Origin: Niallia sp052318935
Lineage (GTDB): Bacteria > Bacillota > Bacilli > Bacillales > Cytobacillaceae
Assembly (NCBI GenBank): GCA_052318935.1
Contig: JBQRKO010000010.1
DNA: 64,000 nucleotides
Strand: one strand, 5' to 3'
The notes beneath the pieces were generated by a model, which saw only the letters and a program-made list of their open reading frames with translations, was not told where the DNA came from and ran no database searches. The first letter of the stretch is position 1. The number at the start of each line of letters is the position of its first letter. The position numbers and the translations under genes are program-made. Positions 51,988-60,742 of this stretch are shown here, in pieces.

Positions 51988-52464
51988 AGAGTGCAGCTTC
52001 TGGCTCATCTAATAAATAGATTGCTTGACCGTTAAAACGGTTTAAAAAAAGGGATAAAAACGATTCTCCATGGGATTGCTTAATGATTTGCCGCCATAAT
52101 CCCGAAATCCATTTTGGGCTACTTCATCAAGATGTGTAGCAAAATGATAAAAAGATTCTGCTCGCAGAAAAAATCCATTTGAAACTTTCGGCATCCAAGA
52201 CAAACGAATATACTCCCCTAAATCAAAGTGGGAGGAATGAACATCATAATAATTATTCTTGCTGCCACCAGCAGTATGAAAGCCACATTTATCGGCAATG
52301 GCTTCTAAAAGAGTCGATTTTCCAGAGCCATTTTCTCCGACAAAAAAAGTAACATTGCTTTTAAAATCTATTGATTGAAAATTTTTGATAGTTGGGATGG
52401 AGAAAGAGTATTGTTCATATGTAGGGATATTTTCTTTTATCAAACTAATTCTTTTTAAAAACAT
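51986..52464 (-). pseudogene. AAA ATPase (COG3910-like), N-terminal part, frameshifted
   Basis: The front of the ATPase gene whose rear lies at 49345-49583. From ATG 52464 it reads FLKRISLIKENIPTYEQYSF, then the Walker A FFVGENGSGKSTLLEAI (residues about 41-57). At about 52080 the frame is lost after YGGKSL; the neighbouring frame continues with QSHGESFLSLFLNRF and the Walker B LLDEPEAALS up to the IS. Four bases seem to be missing relative to relatives (SL-H-QSHGES). So the gene carries two independent lesions. Its role, predicted ATP hydrolysis in an unknown process, cannot be specified. Confidence 0.82.
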
Positions 52465-52495
52465 CGTATCACCTGCATTTCTTTATTTGTAAGAA

Positions 52496-52535
52496 GCAGC
52501 TAAATCGGAATTTAGCTGAGAATCTTTTCTTTTTT
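52496..52535. terminator. hairpin between ATPase remnant and lysR
   Basis: CAGCTAAAT pairs with ATTTAGCTG around CGGA; TTTTCTTTTTTT lies on the right. The same CGGA loop and GCTA/TAGC arms recur in the terminator at 54383. Confidence 0.6.
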
Positions 52536-52578
52536 TATGCTCACTATGATAGTAAAAAAATCTTTGATCCTGTCAATA

Positions 52579-53466
52579 TCAAATGGCTTGATTTCTTTTT
52601 CTTACTTCCTCAATCGTATTTATAAACTTGTGTTCTGCTACTCCAAGGTAGGAATCCGATCGACGGATATAAACGATATCAATATTTTTATAAGGTTCAG
52701 GGAGTGGAAATAGTCGAACTAGTCCCTCTTTTTCAAATTTCTCTACCAAAGTTCGTGACATAGCCGTAATACCAAGACCAGCAATAACCGTACCCATAAT
52801 GGTTTCAAGTGTACCAAATTCCATTATTCTTGGTGTTGCCATCTGTTCTTCTTTTAGCCAATGTTGTAAGTTTTCTCTATATTGACATCCTTTATTAAAT
52901 AAAATAAACGGTAAGTGTAGTAATTCTTTGCCAGATTGAACATTTTTAGATTCTTCTCGACTGGTACCACAAACAAGTACAACCTCTTCCTCAAATGCAG
53001 GAACTTGATCAAGTAATGGTTCATTGACTGGCTTCGCTACGAACGCTCCATCTAATTGATACGTTAGAACTTTTTCTATTAATTGTCTACTTACTCCCGA
53101 TACAAGTGTTATATCCACCTTTTTATATTTGCCATAATATAAAGACAGAATATCAGGAAACCCTGCTACTGTTTCGACCAATCCAATGCGTAGCGACCCG
53201 ACAGGATCATCTTCATCCTGGAATGCTTTATTTATTTCACTCATCAACCTCATCAGTTGTTCCCCATACTTTAAAAGTTTCTTTCCTTCCACATTTAATG
53301 TCATTCCACGTCGATGGCGATGAAATAATGGCTTCCCAATTTTCCCTTCAAGAGAACGGATACGTGCAGTTACATTCGGCTGGACATAACCTAATTTATT
53401 AGCAGCAAGACTTACACTGCCATGTTCTGCAACAGCCATAAAAATTCGTATATCTTCAACATCCAT
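52579..53466 (-). CDS. LysR family transcriptional regulator
   Basis: 295 residues. The N-terminal winged helix-turn-helix (VEDIRIFMAVAEHGSVSLAA, then LEGKIGKPLFHRHRRGMTLN) is followed by a periplasmic-binding-like effector domain (about 90-290). Divergent from the SMR efflux pair with a gap of about 240 bases, so it probably controls them and itself. ATG follows AAGGAGT. The inducer is unknown. Confidence 0.9.
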   Translation of the reverse strand: MDVEDIRIFMAVAEHGSVSLAANKLGYVQPNVTARIRSLEGKIGKPLFHRHRRGMTLNVEGKKLLKYGEQLMRLMSEINKAFQDEDDPVGSLRIGLVETVAGFPDILSLYYGKYKKVDITLVSGVSRQLIEKVLTYQLDGAFVAKPVNEPLLDQVPAFEEEVVLVCGTSREESKNVQSGKELLHLPFILFNKGCQYRENLQHWLKEEQMATPRIMEFGTLETIMGTVIAGLGITAMSRTLVEKFEKEGLVRLFPLPEPYKNIDIVYIRRSDSYLGVAEHKFINTIEEVRKRNQAI

Positions 53467-53704
53467 GATTATCTTTTACTCCTTATCAACTAAACTAGTT
53501 TATATAAAACAGGTATCACAATTAATGATATCTACTATAACTTATCATTATTTTACAAGATATTATTGTCAAGATAAAATAATGACCGTCATATAAGGTT
53601 ACTTATAGGTTAATAAAAATGAGAGCTGATTCTAAAAAGTCATATTTAATCGTATTTGAAATTGATAAGTTTATGTATAAAATTCACATAAAAGGGGATC
53701 TGTA

Positions 53705-54043
53705 GTGTTTTATCTATTATTATTTCTCGCAATTATTTTAGAAGTTATCGCAGTATTTTTTCTCAATATTACGGATGGATTTACGAAATTTGTTCCAACT
53801 GTTTTAGCTATAATATTTTACTGTTCCTCTCTTACTGCTTATATCCTGCTTAATGCTAGAGGTGAAGCAGGAGTAGCTAGCGCCTTATATGCTGGAGGCG
53901 CAACGGTACTTGTTGTTATTACTGGTGTTGTTTTCTTTGGTGAATCTATTTCCTTATCTAAAATACACGGAACCTGTTTTATTATTATTGGTTCCGCTGT
54001 GCTCAACTTGAAAGAAAATTCTAAAGAAAGGGGCATTAAATAG
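53705..54043 (+). CDS. SMR family multidrug efflux subunit 1
   Basis: 112 residues with four membrane helices of the small multidrug resistance family. The essential Glu in helix 1 is in FLAIILEVIAVFFLNITDGF, then VPTVLAIIFYCSSLTAYILL and GGATVLVVITGVVFFGESIS. Two-gene SMR pumps (EbrAB, YkkCD) work as heterodimers exporting cations or guanidine-like drugs. GTG start after AAGGGGATCTGTA. The stop overlaps the next GTG by one base. Confidence 0.88.
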   Translation: MFYLLLFLAIILEVIAVFFLNITDGFTKFVPTVLAIIFYCSSLTAYILLNARGEAGVASALYAGGATVLVVITGVVFFGESISLSKIHGTCFIIIGSAVLNLKENSKERGIK

Positions 54044-54354
54044 TGGGCTATGTATTTTTAACAATCAGTTTGATTTTAGGTGTTTCAAGTCAAATGTGTG
54101 TAAAATTATCAAAAGGATTTAAAGTCCTTCTTCCAACAATAGGGGCATTCCTGCTATTGATTGTTTGTATTTATTTTGTTTCTTTAACGACAAAATATTT
54201 TGAAATGGGTGTAGTTTTTGCTATATGGGCAGGATTGACAGTTGCTAGTACTACATTGTTAGGTATATACATATTTAAAGAATCAAAAAGCACGAGAAAG
54301 CTAGTTTCTGTAGCTCTTATCATTATTGGTGTTGTGATATTGAAGGCTTTTTAA
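54043..54354 (+). CDS. SMR family multidrug efflux subunit 2
   Basis: 103 residues with four membrane helices: GYVFLTISLILGVSSQMCVK, VLLPTIGAFLLLIVCIYFVS, GVVFAIWAGLTVASTTLLGI and KLVSVALIIIGVVILKAF. The helix 1 position usually holding Glu reads LILGVSSQMCVKLS, so this subunit lacks that acid and may depend on its partner. GTG start overlaps the upstream stop; AAAGGGGC precedes it. A terminator follows at 54383. Confidence 0.87.
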   Translation: MGYVFLTISLILGVSSQMCVKLSKGFKVLLPTIGAFLLLIVCIYFVSLTTKYFEMGVVFAIWAGLTVASTTLLGIYIFKESKSTRKLVSVALIIIGVVILKAF

Positions 54355-54382
54355 TATAAAGATAAATTGGCACTTATTTTTT

Positions 54383-54421
54383 GCTGCAGCTAGATCGGAA
54401 TCTAGCTGCAGCTTATTTTTT
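54383..54421. terminator. shared convergent terminator
   Basis: GCTGCAGCTAGAT pairs with ATCTAGCTGCAGC around CGGA, with T runs on both sides. It serves the SMR pair and the convergent Y-family polymerase gene, whose stop overlaps its edge. Confidence 0.85.
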
Positions 54422-55678
54422 ATGCCCACCCAATAAGGTTGCTCGCTGTAATGCCGTGCCGCCAGGTGTATAGGAAACAGCACGCAATAGAGAAGCGGGG
54501 CCGTAGCGATTGCGAATGCTGTCTACGACATAACCGATTTTTCTTTTTTTCCAGCCGTTTGTGTCAAATAAATCAAGCTGCATTTCGTAGTCGTTTTCTA
54601 ATTTTGTAATGGAAATGGATAGTTGTCTAACGGTTTGCCCATTATAGTTTTCTTTAAATAACTCTAGGCAAACACGATAGATATCCATTGTAATATTTGT
54701 TGGGGTTTCAATCGTTCTGGAACGGTGAAATCCGCCGCCAAATTCATGTTTGCTGTAAGAAACGCCTAAGCTAATCGTTCTGCCTGCATGATGTTTCGTC
54801 CGGGCTCTTTTTGCCACTTCTTCACACATTTCTAACATAACGGATTTAATTTCTCTTTCTTCTTTATAATCGCGCAGGAGAATTTGGCTTTTTCCGTAGC
54901 TGATTTGTCCTTGCATAATCGGAGCGCCAATTTCTGAAAGATCAATTCCCCATGCATGGTGATAGATCTGATTTCCCATAATGCCAAATTTATTTTCCAG
55001 CAGCTTTAAATCATAGCGGGCAAGCTGCCCAATGGAGAAAATCCCCATGCTATTTAATGTTTTTTCCACTCGTCTGCCGATTCCCCACATTTCGCGCAAA
55101 GGAGAAATCGGCCAAAGTTTTTCTGGAATATCTTCATATGTCCAAGTACTGATGCCAGTAGGCGACTTTTTTGCTGCTAAATCAAGGCAAAGCTTTGCCA
55201 TCAACATATTTGGACCGATGCCAATGGTACAAGGAAGACCGAAATCGAGCATAATATCGTTTTGAATTTGCTTCGCGATTTCTTCCGGTGTTCCCAAAAT
55301 TTTCTCCAAACCACCTACATCGAGAAAACTCTCATCGACTGAATAGATATGGACAGCAGATGGTGGCGCATATCGAAAAAATAATTTCGTAATTTCCGTC
55401 GATACACGGACAAATAATCCCATTCGCGGGTTGCACACTTCAATTCTTGGGTCATCAGGAATCTCAAATAAACGAGATCCCGTTTTAATATGAAAATCTT
55501 TTTTCATGGCAGGAGATGCTGCTAAAACGACACTGCCTTGCCGGTCGGTGTTGCCGACGACAACAAGGTGGCAAGTGAGAGGATCTAATCCTTTATCGAC
55601 AGCGATAATGCTTGCGTAAAAACTTTTCATATCCACGCAAAGAATAGATCGTTTTGGAAATTGTTTATAGTCAAACAC
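54413..55678 (-). CDS. uvrX: Y-family DNA polymerase, UvrX/YqjW type
   Basis: 421 residues of the UmuC/DinB-like translesion polymerases, closest in pattern to B. subtilis YqjW and SPbeta UvrX. Catalytic motifs: ILCVDMKSFYASI (first Asp, about residue 16) and YSVDESFLDVGG (Asp-Glu, about 115). Then the helix-hairpin-helix MWGIGRRVEKTLNSMGIFSI and a little-finger domain. It copies damaged DNA with low fidelity. Thirteen bases follow the YolD-like gene, so they form one operon, controlled by the LexA box at 56056. Confidence 0.9.
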   Translation of the reverse strand: MFDYKQFPKRSILCVDMKSFYASIIAVDKGLDPLTCHLVVVGNTDRQGSVVLAASPAMKKDFHIKTGSRLFEIPDDPRIEVCNPRMGLFVRVSTEITKLFFRYAPPSAVHIYSVDESFLDVGGLEKILGTPEEIAKQIQNDIMLDFGLPCTIGIGPNMLMAKLCLDLAAKKSPTGISTWTYEDIPEKLWPISPLREMWGIGRRVEKTLNSMGIFSIGQLARYDLKLLENKFGIMGNQIYHHAWGIDLSEIGAPIMQGQISYGKSQILLRDYKEEREIKSVMLEMCEEVAKRARTKHHAGRTISLGVSYSKHEFGGGFHRSRTIETPTNITMDIYRVCLELFKENYNGQTVRQLSISITKLENDYEMQLDLFDTNGWKKRKIGYVVDSIRNRYGPASLLRAVSYTPGGTALQRATLLGGHKK

Positions 55679-55690
55679 TGTAGTCTCCTT

Positions 55691-56020
55691 TTAATTTTTT
55701 TGTATGTTTACTAAGGTGCGAAAAGGAATATAGTGAATGTTATTGTTTGTATCTTGGATGCGAAGCTCCTGTTTTATATGGTCGATATAGACAGTTCTTC
55801 CAGTTATTCTTTTTATTGCTCCATGTTTAAAAATGTCATAGTGAACGGTCCAATTGTACTCCATGCCTTCTAGGATAAGGAGCTCCATTTCTTGAATTTG
55901 ACTTTCATCTAAAATAGGCTGTGTTATTTTTTTATCTTCTTTTAAAGCTTCCTTTATGCTTTGAACATGTTCTGGAAGCATCATTGCTGTCCATTTTATT
56001 GATCCTCTGTCTCGAATCAT
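55691..56020 (-). CDS. YolD-like protein
   Basis: About 109 residues of the YolD family (RDRGSIKWTAMMLPEHVQSI, then YNWTVHYDIFKHGAIKRITG). These small proteins accompany UvrX-like polymerases in phages and Bacillus chromosomes (YqjX) and are proposed UmuD-like partners. The best start is the ATG at 56020, nine bases after AAGGAG; two in-frame ATGs upstream are closer to that site. A LexA box lies about 35 bases upstream. Confidence 0.85.
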   Translation of the reverse strand: MIRDRGSIKWTAMMLPEHVQSIKEALKEDKKITQPILDESQIQEMELLILEGMEYNWTVHYDIFKHGAIKRITGRTVYIDHIKQELRIQDTNNNIHYIPFRTLVNIQKN

Positions 56021-56055
56021 AACCATCATCTCCTTACATCTGTTTTCATCTTATC

Positions 56056-56069
56056 AGAACATTTGTTCG
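56056..56069 (-). promoter_or_regulatory. LexA (SOS) box of the yolD-uvrX operon
   Basis: On the minus strand CGAACAAATGTTCT matches the Bacillus SOS consensus CGAACNNNNGTTCG at all but the last position. It predicts DNA-damage induction of the operon. 56070-56400 shows no other assignable feature. Confidence 0.82.
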
Positions 56070-56400
56070 TAATCAAGAAGAGGGATAAAAGTTTTACAGA
56101 GAAGAATTTTCCATTCTATATCAGAATTGGTTAACGGATATTGTTTCCAAATGAAGCGGAAATATAAGACATAAATGCAGGGGAGATAAAAGCAGAACTG
56201 GCAGCTAGTCTATTTTTTTTAAAGCCTTAACACTTAACAAATAGAGCAATTAAGGTATAATAGTATTTGGTGAAAAAAATCTCTTCAATAGATAAAATGG
56301 GTATATCTAGTGAACATTTTATTGAAATAATTGAAGAAAGCATACATAGTTATTTATAATAGATAATTGAAATTGTAAAATCAGAAAGAGAGTGTTCATT

Positions 56401-57120
56401 ATGGGTCGTAAATGGAACAATATTAAAGAGAAAAAAGCGTCAAAGGATGCGAATACGAGTCGTATTTATGCAAAATTTGGCCGCGAAATTTATGTGGCAG
56501 CGAAACAAGGAGAACCAGATCCAGAATCCAATCAAGCGTTAAAAGTAGTTCTTGAGCGCGCTAAAACATATAGTGTCCCAAAAGCAATTATTGATCGTGC
56601 GATTGAAAAAGCAAAAGGCGGTTCAGAAGAAACATACGATGAGCTTCGTTATGAAGGATTTGGACCAAGTGGATCAATGGTGATTGTGGATGCATTAACG
56701 AATAACGTAAACCGAACTGCTTCAGATGTTCGTGCAGCTTTCGGAAAAAATGGCGGAAATATGGGTGTGAGCGGATCCGTTTCTTATATGTTTGATGCTA
56801 CTGCTGTAATCGGTGTAGAAGGTAAAACAGAAGAAGAAGTGTTAGAGCTATTAATGGAAGCGGATGTAGACGTACGTGATATTCTTGAAGAAGAAGATGC
56901 AGTAATTGTCTATGCCGAGCCAGATCAGTTCCACGCCGTACAAGAAGCATTTAAAAGTGCAGGTGTGACAGAATTCACAGTTGCTGAGTTGACAATGCTT
57001 GCCCAAAACGATGTAACACTAGATGGAGATGCACAAGCACAGTTTGAAAAAATGATTGATGTATTAGAAGATTTAGAAGACGTTCGCCAAGTGTATCATA
57101 ATGTTGATTTAGGGGAATAA
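56401..57120 (+). CDS. YebC/PmpR family regulator, YeeI-type
   Basis: About 239 residues of the YebC/TACO1 family. The start GRKWNNIKEKKASKDANTSR differs from classic YebC (GHSKW) and matches the YeeN/YeeI branch. The conserved block GPSGSMVIVDALTNNVNRTA (about 88-107) is followed by GGNMGVSGSVSYMF. Members act as transcription regulators or as helpers of ribosomes at proline stretches. ATG 56401 is preceded by GAAAGAGAGTG; an ATG at 56392 in frame is less likely. Confidence 0.9.
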   Translation: MGRKWNNIKEKKASKDANTSRIYAKFGREIYVAAKQGEPDPESNQALKVVLERAKTYSVPKAIIDRAIEKAKGGSEETYDELRYEGFGPSGSMVIVDALTNNVNRTASDVRAAFGKNGGNMGVSGSVSYMFDATAVIGVEGKTEEEVLELLMEADVDVRDILEEEDAVIVYAEPDQFHAVQEAFKSAGVTEFTVAELTMLAQNDVTLDGDAQAQFEKMIDVLEDLEDVRQVYHNVDLGE

Positions 57121-57186
57121 GATCGACGAATGTTTATATTGTCAAATTTTTGACGGAATCCTTAAAGTTTTGATTTATTCGATAAA

Positions 57187-57235
57187 TGCTCCTCTCATGG
57201 ATAAAATGAATTTTATCATGAGAGGAGCATTTTTT
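57187..57235. terminator. strong terminator after yebC-like gene
   Basis: ATGCTCCTCTCATG pairs with CATGAGAGGAGCAT, then the inner ATAAAAT/ATTTTAT arms, with T runs; it lies between convergent genes. Confidence 0.85.
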
Positions 57236-57277
57236 TAGGTGGCTTTTTGTTTATCTTGCTAAAAAATAGTCGGATAT

Positions 57278-57919
57278 CTATGTCCGACTATTGGTATTTA
57301 ATGTTTCATTATTTGTTTTTTTGGGTCTAGGGATGTGCCAACCATATATTAATGACAGCATTCTTAAAGAAACGATTAAAAGAAATAATATATAGATTTC
57401 TAATTTAGTTGAAGCTATTTGATTGCTAATAATGATTCCGGTTAAAATGGTCCAAAATGCATATAAATCATATTTAAAAACAAAAGGCTGCCTCTTGGAT
57501 AAAGCATCTCTTATAATTCCTCCACCTACTCCAGTTAATAAAGCGGATGTAATGATAGCGCTTGAAGGAAGATTTAGCTCTTTTGCAAATAATGAACCTT
57601 GAATCGCAAAAGCGGCTAATCCAATGGCATCTAATAACCCAAATGAAAGTTCCCAATGTTTCCACTTTGTTAGTTTATGAATAGGAAGAACATATATTAA
57701 AGTGATGAGAAAAAAAGTAATGAAAAATAGCTTTCCTTGGCTCCAAAGGGTTGTTCCAGGAGCACCAATAAGCAAATTGCGTAAAGCTCCTCCTCCAAAG
57801 GCTGTAATGAAGCCTAAAGCATAGTAACCGATTAAGTCATAATCTTCTTCAGATGCAATAATTGCTCCACTTAATGCAAAAGCAATCGTTCCAATGATGT
57901 TAAAAATCTCCCAAGACAT
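57278..57919 (-). CDS. TRIC-like cation channel family membrane protein
   Basis: 213 residues, UPF0126/trimeric intracellular cation channel type. Two internally repeated halves of three helices each carry the glycine-rich loops ALGFITAFGGGALRNLLIGA and SALLTGVGGGIIRDALSKRQ, the family hallmark, and there is a C-terminal seventh helix. Homologous to potassium-permeable TRIC channels. No strong ribosome site precedes the ATG 57919. Physiological role in Bacillus not settled. Confidence 0.87.
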   Translation of the reverse strand: MSWEIFNIIGTIAFALSGAIIASEEDYDLIGYYALGFITAFGGGALRNLLIGAPGTTLWSQGKLFFITFFLITLIYVLPIHKLTKWKHWELSFGLLDAIGLAAFAIQGSLFAKELNLPSSAIITSALLTGVGGGIIRDALSKRQPFVFKYDLYAFWTILTGIIISNQIASTKLEIYILFLLIVSLRMLSLIYGWHIPRPKKTNNETLNTNSRT

Positions 57920-58012
57920 AATTACTGTTTACACCTACATTCATTAAGTTTAAAAATAGTATTGTCACTACCGATAAGTATTGTAACATCTTTTACTAGG
58001 AAGGTGTAAAAA

Positions 58013-58056
58013 AAGTATCATTCATTTAAAAATAATTAGGTGAATAAATGATACTA
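58013..58056. terminator. hairpin between argH and channel gene
   Basis: AGTATCATT pairs with AATGATACT, the sequence within being AT-rich; it is placed to end argH transcription. Confidence 0.55.
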
Positions 58057-58109
58057 TTACAATTATTTAGAACAAATATAAAGACTAAAAGATAAATGAC
58101 TAAATTAAC

Positions 58110-59657
58110 TTAACGATCACACCATGCTTTCAGTATAGAGTCCAGCTGCTGAAGCGATTTTTCCGATTTTGTTTTCGCATCTTCCAGCCAAGACTGATGT
58201 CTACTGTGCTGACTCATCCGATTAGCAATCATTCTTTTCACTTCATCTGGATTCGGGCCTCCTGGCAGCGAACGAACATGAACAAAATAATCAGCATCAA
58301 GTGACTGCCGAAGTTTTGCCTCATCCAGTAACAGCGGTTTGCCAATAACCTCTACTGCAGCTTTATTGACATGAGATAGAGTGATTTGGTATGGGGAGAT
58401 ATGTTGAGTTATTGCGTTTTTCACAACGATACTTGCAATATGGTGTGCTTTACGGAAGGAAAGTTTATCCGTTCTTACGAGAGTATCCGCTAATTCAGTA
58501 ATAGTAGCGAAACTAAAGGCAGCCCGCTTACGAAGATTTTCTTTATTCACCTTCACCGTTCCGATTACGCAGCCTATCAGCCGGCATAATTTGTCCAATA
58601 GCTCCAAGCTTCTCCAAGCGTATGGCTGCATATCATCTTCTGTATCGACAATGTCGCCAAAAGGAGTGTTGTGAAGCATGGTAAGTACGGTTTTTGTATT
58701 GCCTACACAGCTCGATAATAGTGATCGAATATGCTCGAAAGACACTGGATTGCGTTTTTGCGGCATAATGGAGCTTATTTGCACATAAGGATCGGCAACC
58801 GTTAATACTCCGAACTCTTGTGTGCTCCAAACAAGCAGATCTTGAACAAAACGCCCGAGGGTAATGGCCGTAATTTGAGTGGCAGTCATAACCTCCGCAA
58901 TATAATCAGCTCCTGCAATCGCATCATAGGAATTTTCCACTAATCCATCAAATCCAAGTAATTCCATCATCCGTTCCCGATTGATAGGGAAGCCAGAAGT
59001 GGTAAAAGCAGCTGCACCCATTGGACTTTGGTTGCAATGTTTATATGCTAGCATAAATCGTTGGATATCCCGATTTAAGCTATCAACAACTGCCATAATA
59101 TAATGGCCGAGTGTTGTAGGCTGTGCCTGCTGTGTGTGCGTATATCCAATCATAAGGGTATCAGCGTGTTCTTGAGCAAAGTGGAGTAATAGTTTTTTTA
59201 AAGATAAGATGGAAGAAATGGCAATCTGCATTTTTTGGCGCAGCGTCAGGCGAAACATCGTGATGCACATATCGTTGCGGCTTCGGGCAATATGGAGATT
59301 TCCAGCAATATCTCCAGCTTTTTGCAGCAGCTCACCTTCTATTTGAAAAAATAAATCCTCTACTTCAGCAGTATAATGAGAGGTGCGAATAGAATGTAAA
59401 TCTAAGCTTCTAAGAGCCTCAGCAATCTGTTTTCCTTCCTCAAACGAAATCAAGTGCCGCTCGTGCAGCATAATGAGCTGCGCTTTATTAATGGCCATCA
59501 TCGGATCAAGCAAATGGAGTTTCGCGTTGTCATAGGAAGGTTGAAGCACAACTTCTGTGTATGTTTTTCCTGGAAAAGTATAACCTTCCTTTTGAAAAAT
59601 TTGGTCACTGTGCTTGATTTCTTCATCGTTTATTGATTGCTTATTCGAGGTTCCCAT
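58110..59657 (-). CDS. argH: argininosuccinate lyase
   Basis: 515 residues of the fumarase/argininosuccinate lyase superfamily, which splits argininosuccinate into arginine and fumarate. Signatures: GNLHIARSRNDM (about residue 115), IGYTHTQQAQPTTLGH with the His, and the mobile catalytic loop SSIMPQKRNPVSFEHIR (about 290) with Ser. A C-terminal ASL domain follows. It is somewhat longer than the usual 460 residues. argG is not next to it, so it may be a second copy or a related lyase acting on another substrate. ATG follows AAGGGGGAAG. Confidence 0.83.
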   Translation of the reverse strand: MGTSNKQSINDEEIKHSDQIFQKEGYTFPGKTYTEVVLQPSYDNAKLHLLDPMMAINKAQLIMLHERHLISFEEGKQIAEALRSLDLHSIRTSHYTAEVEDLFFQIEGELLQKAGDIAGNLHIARSRNDMCITMFRLTLRQKMQIAISSILSLKKLLLHFAQEHADTLMIGYTHTQQAQPTTLGHYIMAVVDSLNRDIQRFMLAYKHCNQSPMGAAAFTTSGFPINRERMMELLGFDGLVENSYDAIAGADYIAEVMTATQITAITLGRFVQDLLVWSTQEFGVLTVADPYVQISSIMPQKRNPVSFEHIRSLLSSCVGNTKTVLTMLHNTPFGDIVDTEDDMQPYAWRSLELLDKLCRLIGCVIGTVKVNKENLRKRAAFSFATITELADTLVRTDKLSFRKAHHIASIVVKNAITQHISPYQITLSHVNKAAVEVIGKPLLLDEAKLRQSLDADYFVHVRSLPGGPNPDEVKRMIANRMSQHSRHQSWLEDAKTKSEKSLQQLDSILKAWCDR

Positions 59658-59904
59658 TGCATCTTCCCCCTTAATTTTTTCTATTATTAATAAAATAGCA
59701 GTGCATTCCAGTTGTTATCTGAGTAATTAACGTGTAATGTTTTCATTTCATCTTATTCCATTTGCCTGAATAACGTCATGTATTTATTTAGAATATAGTG
59801 TTCTGAAGTAGCTTAGAAAATCTGTATAATAATTGTAAAAATCAAAATGAAAAAATAGGAGGAAAAATTAACCGTTAAATATACATTATAATTAGAAATG
59901 AGGA

Positions 59905-60630
59905 ATGAAATTGTTACATTTTATTGGATGTGGAAGTGCTTTTAATACGCAATTAGGAAACAATGCAGCATTTATCAAAAAAGGGAATAGCTTATTTTTA
60001 ATTGATTGTGGCAGTAGTACATTCGAAAGGTTTCAGAGAAGCGGCTTGTTAAAGGGTGTCGAGCAAGTATACATACTTTTGACACACACTCATCCAGATC
60101 ACGTTGGCTCTTTAGGCGACTTGATATTCTTTGGATATTATGTAATGGGGAATTTGGCAGAACCAAGCGTAACGGTGCTTGCTCCTAATAAATTAAAAAT
60201 TCAACACCTATTAAAAGGAATGGGAGTAGAAGAAAACATTTATACATTCATTCCATTTGAAAAGAACGGAAGAATTCGCTGTAATGATTTCCATTTACAG
60301 TATGAAGCTGTTTCTGTTACACATGTAAAAGAATTAAGTTGTTTTGGCTATATTATTCATTTTGAGAATAAGACCATTTATTACAGTGGAGATGCTAATA
60401 GCATCCCACCAGAAATTTTAGATAGGCTTCATGATGGTGAATTTGACTTTTTTTATCAAGATACTTGCAAAGCCGATTATAAGGGGAACGTCCATTTATC
60501 ATTAAGAAAATTAAATGAATTAGTGACGCAAGAGTTTAGAGATAAAGTTTATTGTATGCATTTAGATGAAGGATTCAAAAAAGCAGAAGCAAATAAGTTG
60601 GGGTTTCATGTAGTAAAATCGATCATTTAA
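59905..60630 (+). CDS. MBL-fold metallohydrolase
   Basis: 241 residues of the metallo-beta-lactamase fold. The zinc motif is LTHTHPDHVGSLGD (HxHxDH, about residues 58-71), the third ligand lies in SVTHVKELSC, with YYSGDANSIP supplying the bridging Asp and CMHLDEG the last His. Similar to RNase Z-like and other hydrolases, but without a recognisable exosite, so the substrate is unknown. The start may be ATG 59905 or TTG 59911, since GAGGA lies too close to the ATG. Confidence 0.82.
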   Translation: MKLLHFIGCGSAFNTQLGNNAAFIKKGNSLFLIDCGSSTFERFQRSGLLKGVEQVYILLTHTHPDHVGSLGDLIFFGYYVMGNLAEPSVTVLAPNKLKIQHLLKGMGVEENIYTFIPFEKNGRIRCNDFHLQYEAVSVTHVKELSCFGYIIHFENKTIYYSGDANSIPPEILDRLHDGEFDFFYQDTCKADYKGNVHLSLRKLNELVTQEFRDKVYCMHLDEGFKKAEANKLGFHVVKSII

Positions 60631-60742
60631 TATTAAAAAAGTAAATCCTTCCTAAAATTTATGCAAGTAATATTTTAATACTGAATGGAAAGAATAAAGT
60701 GGACAAACGAATTGTCAATCTTTAAAGGGAGGAAAAAAGATA

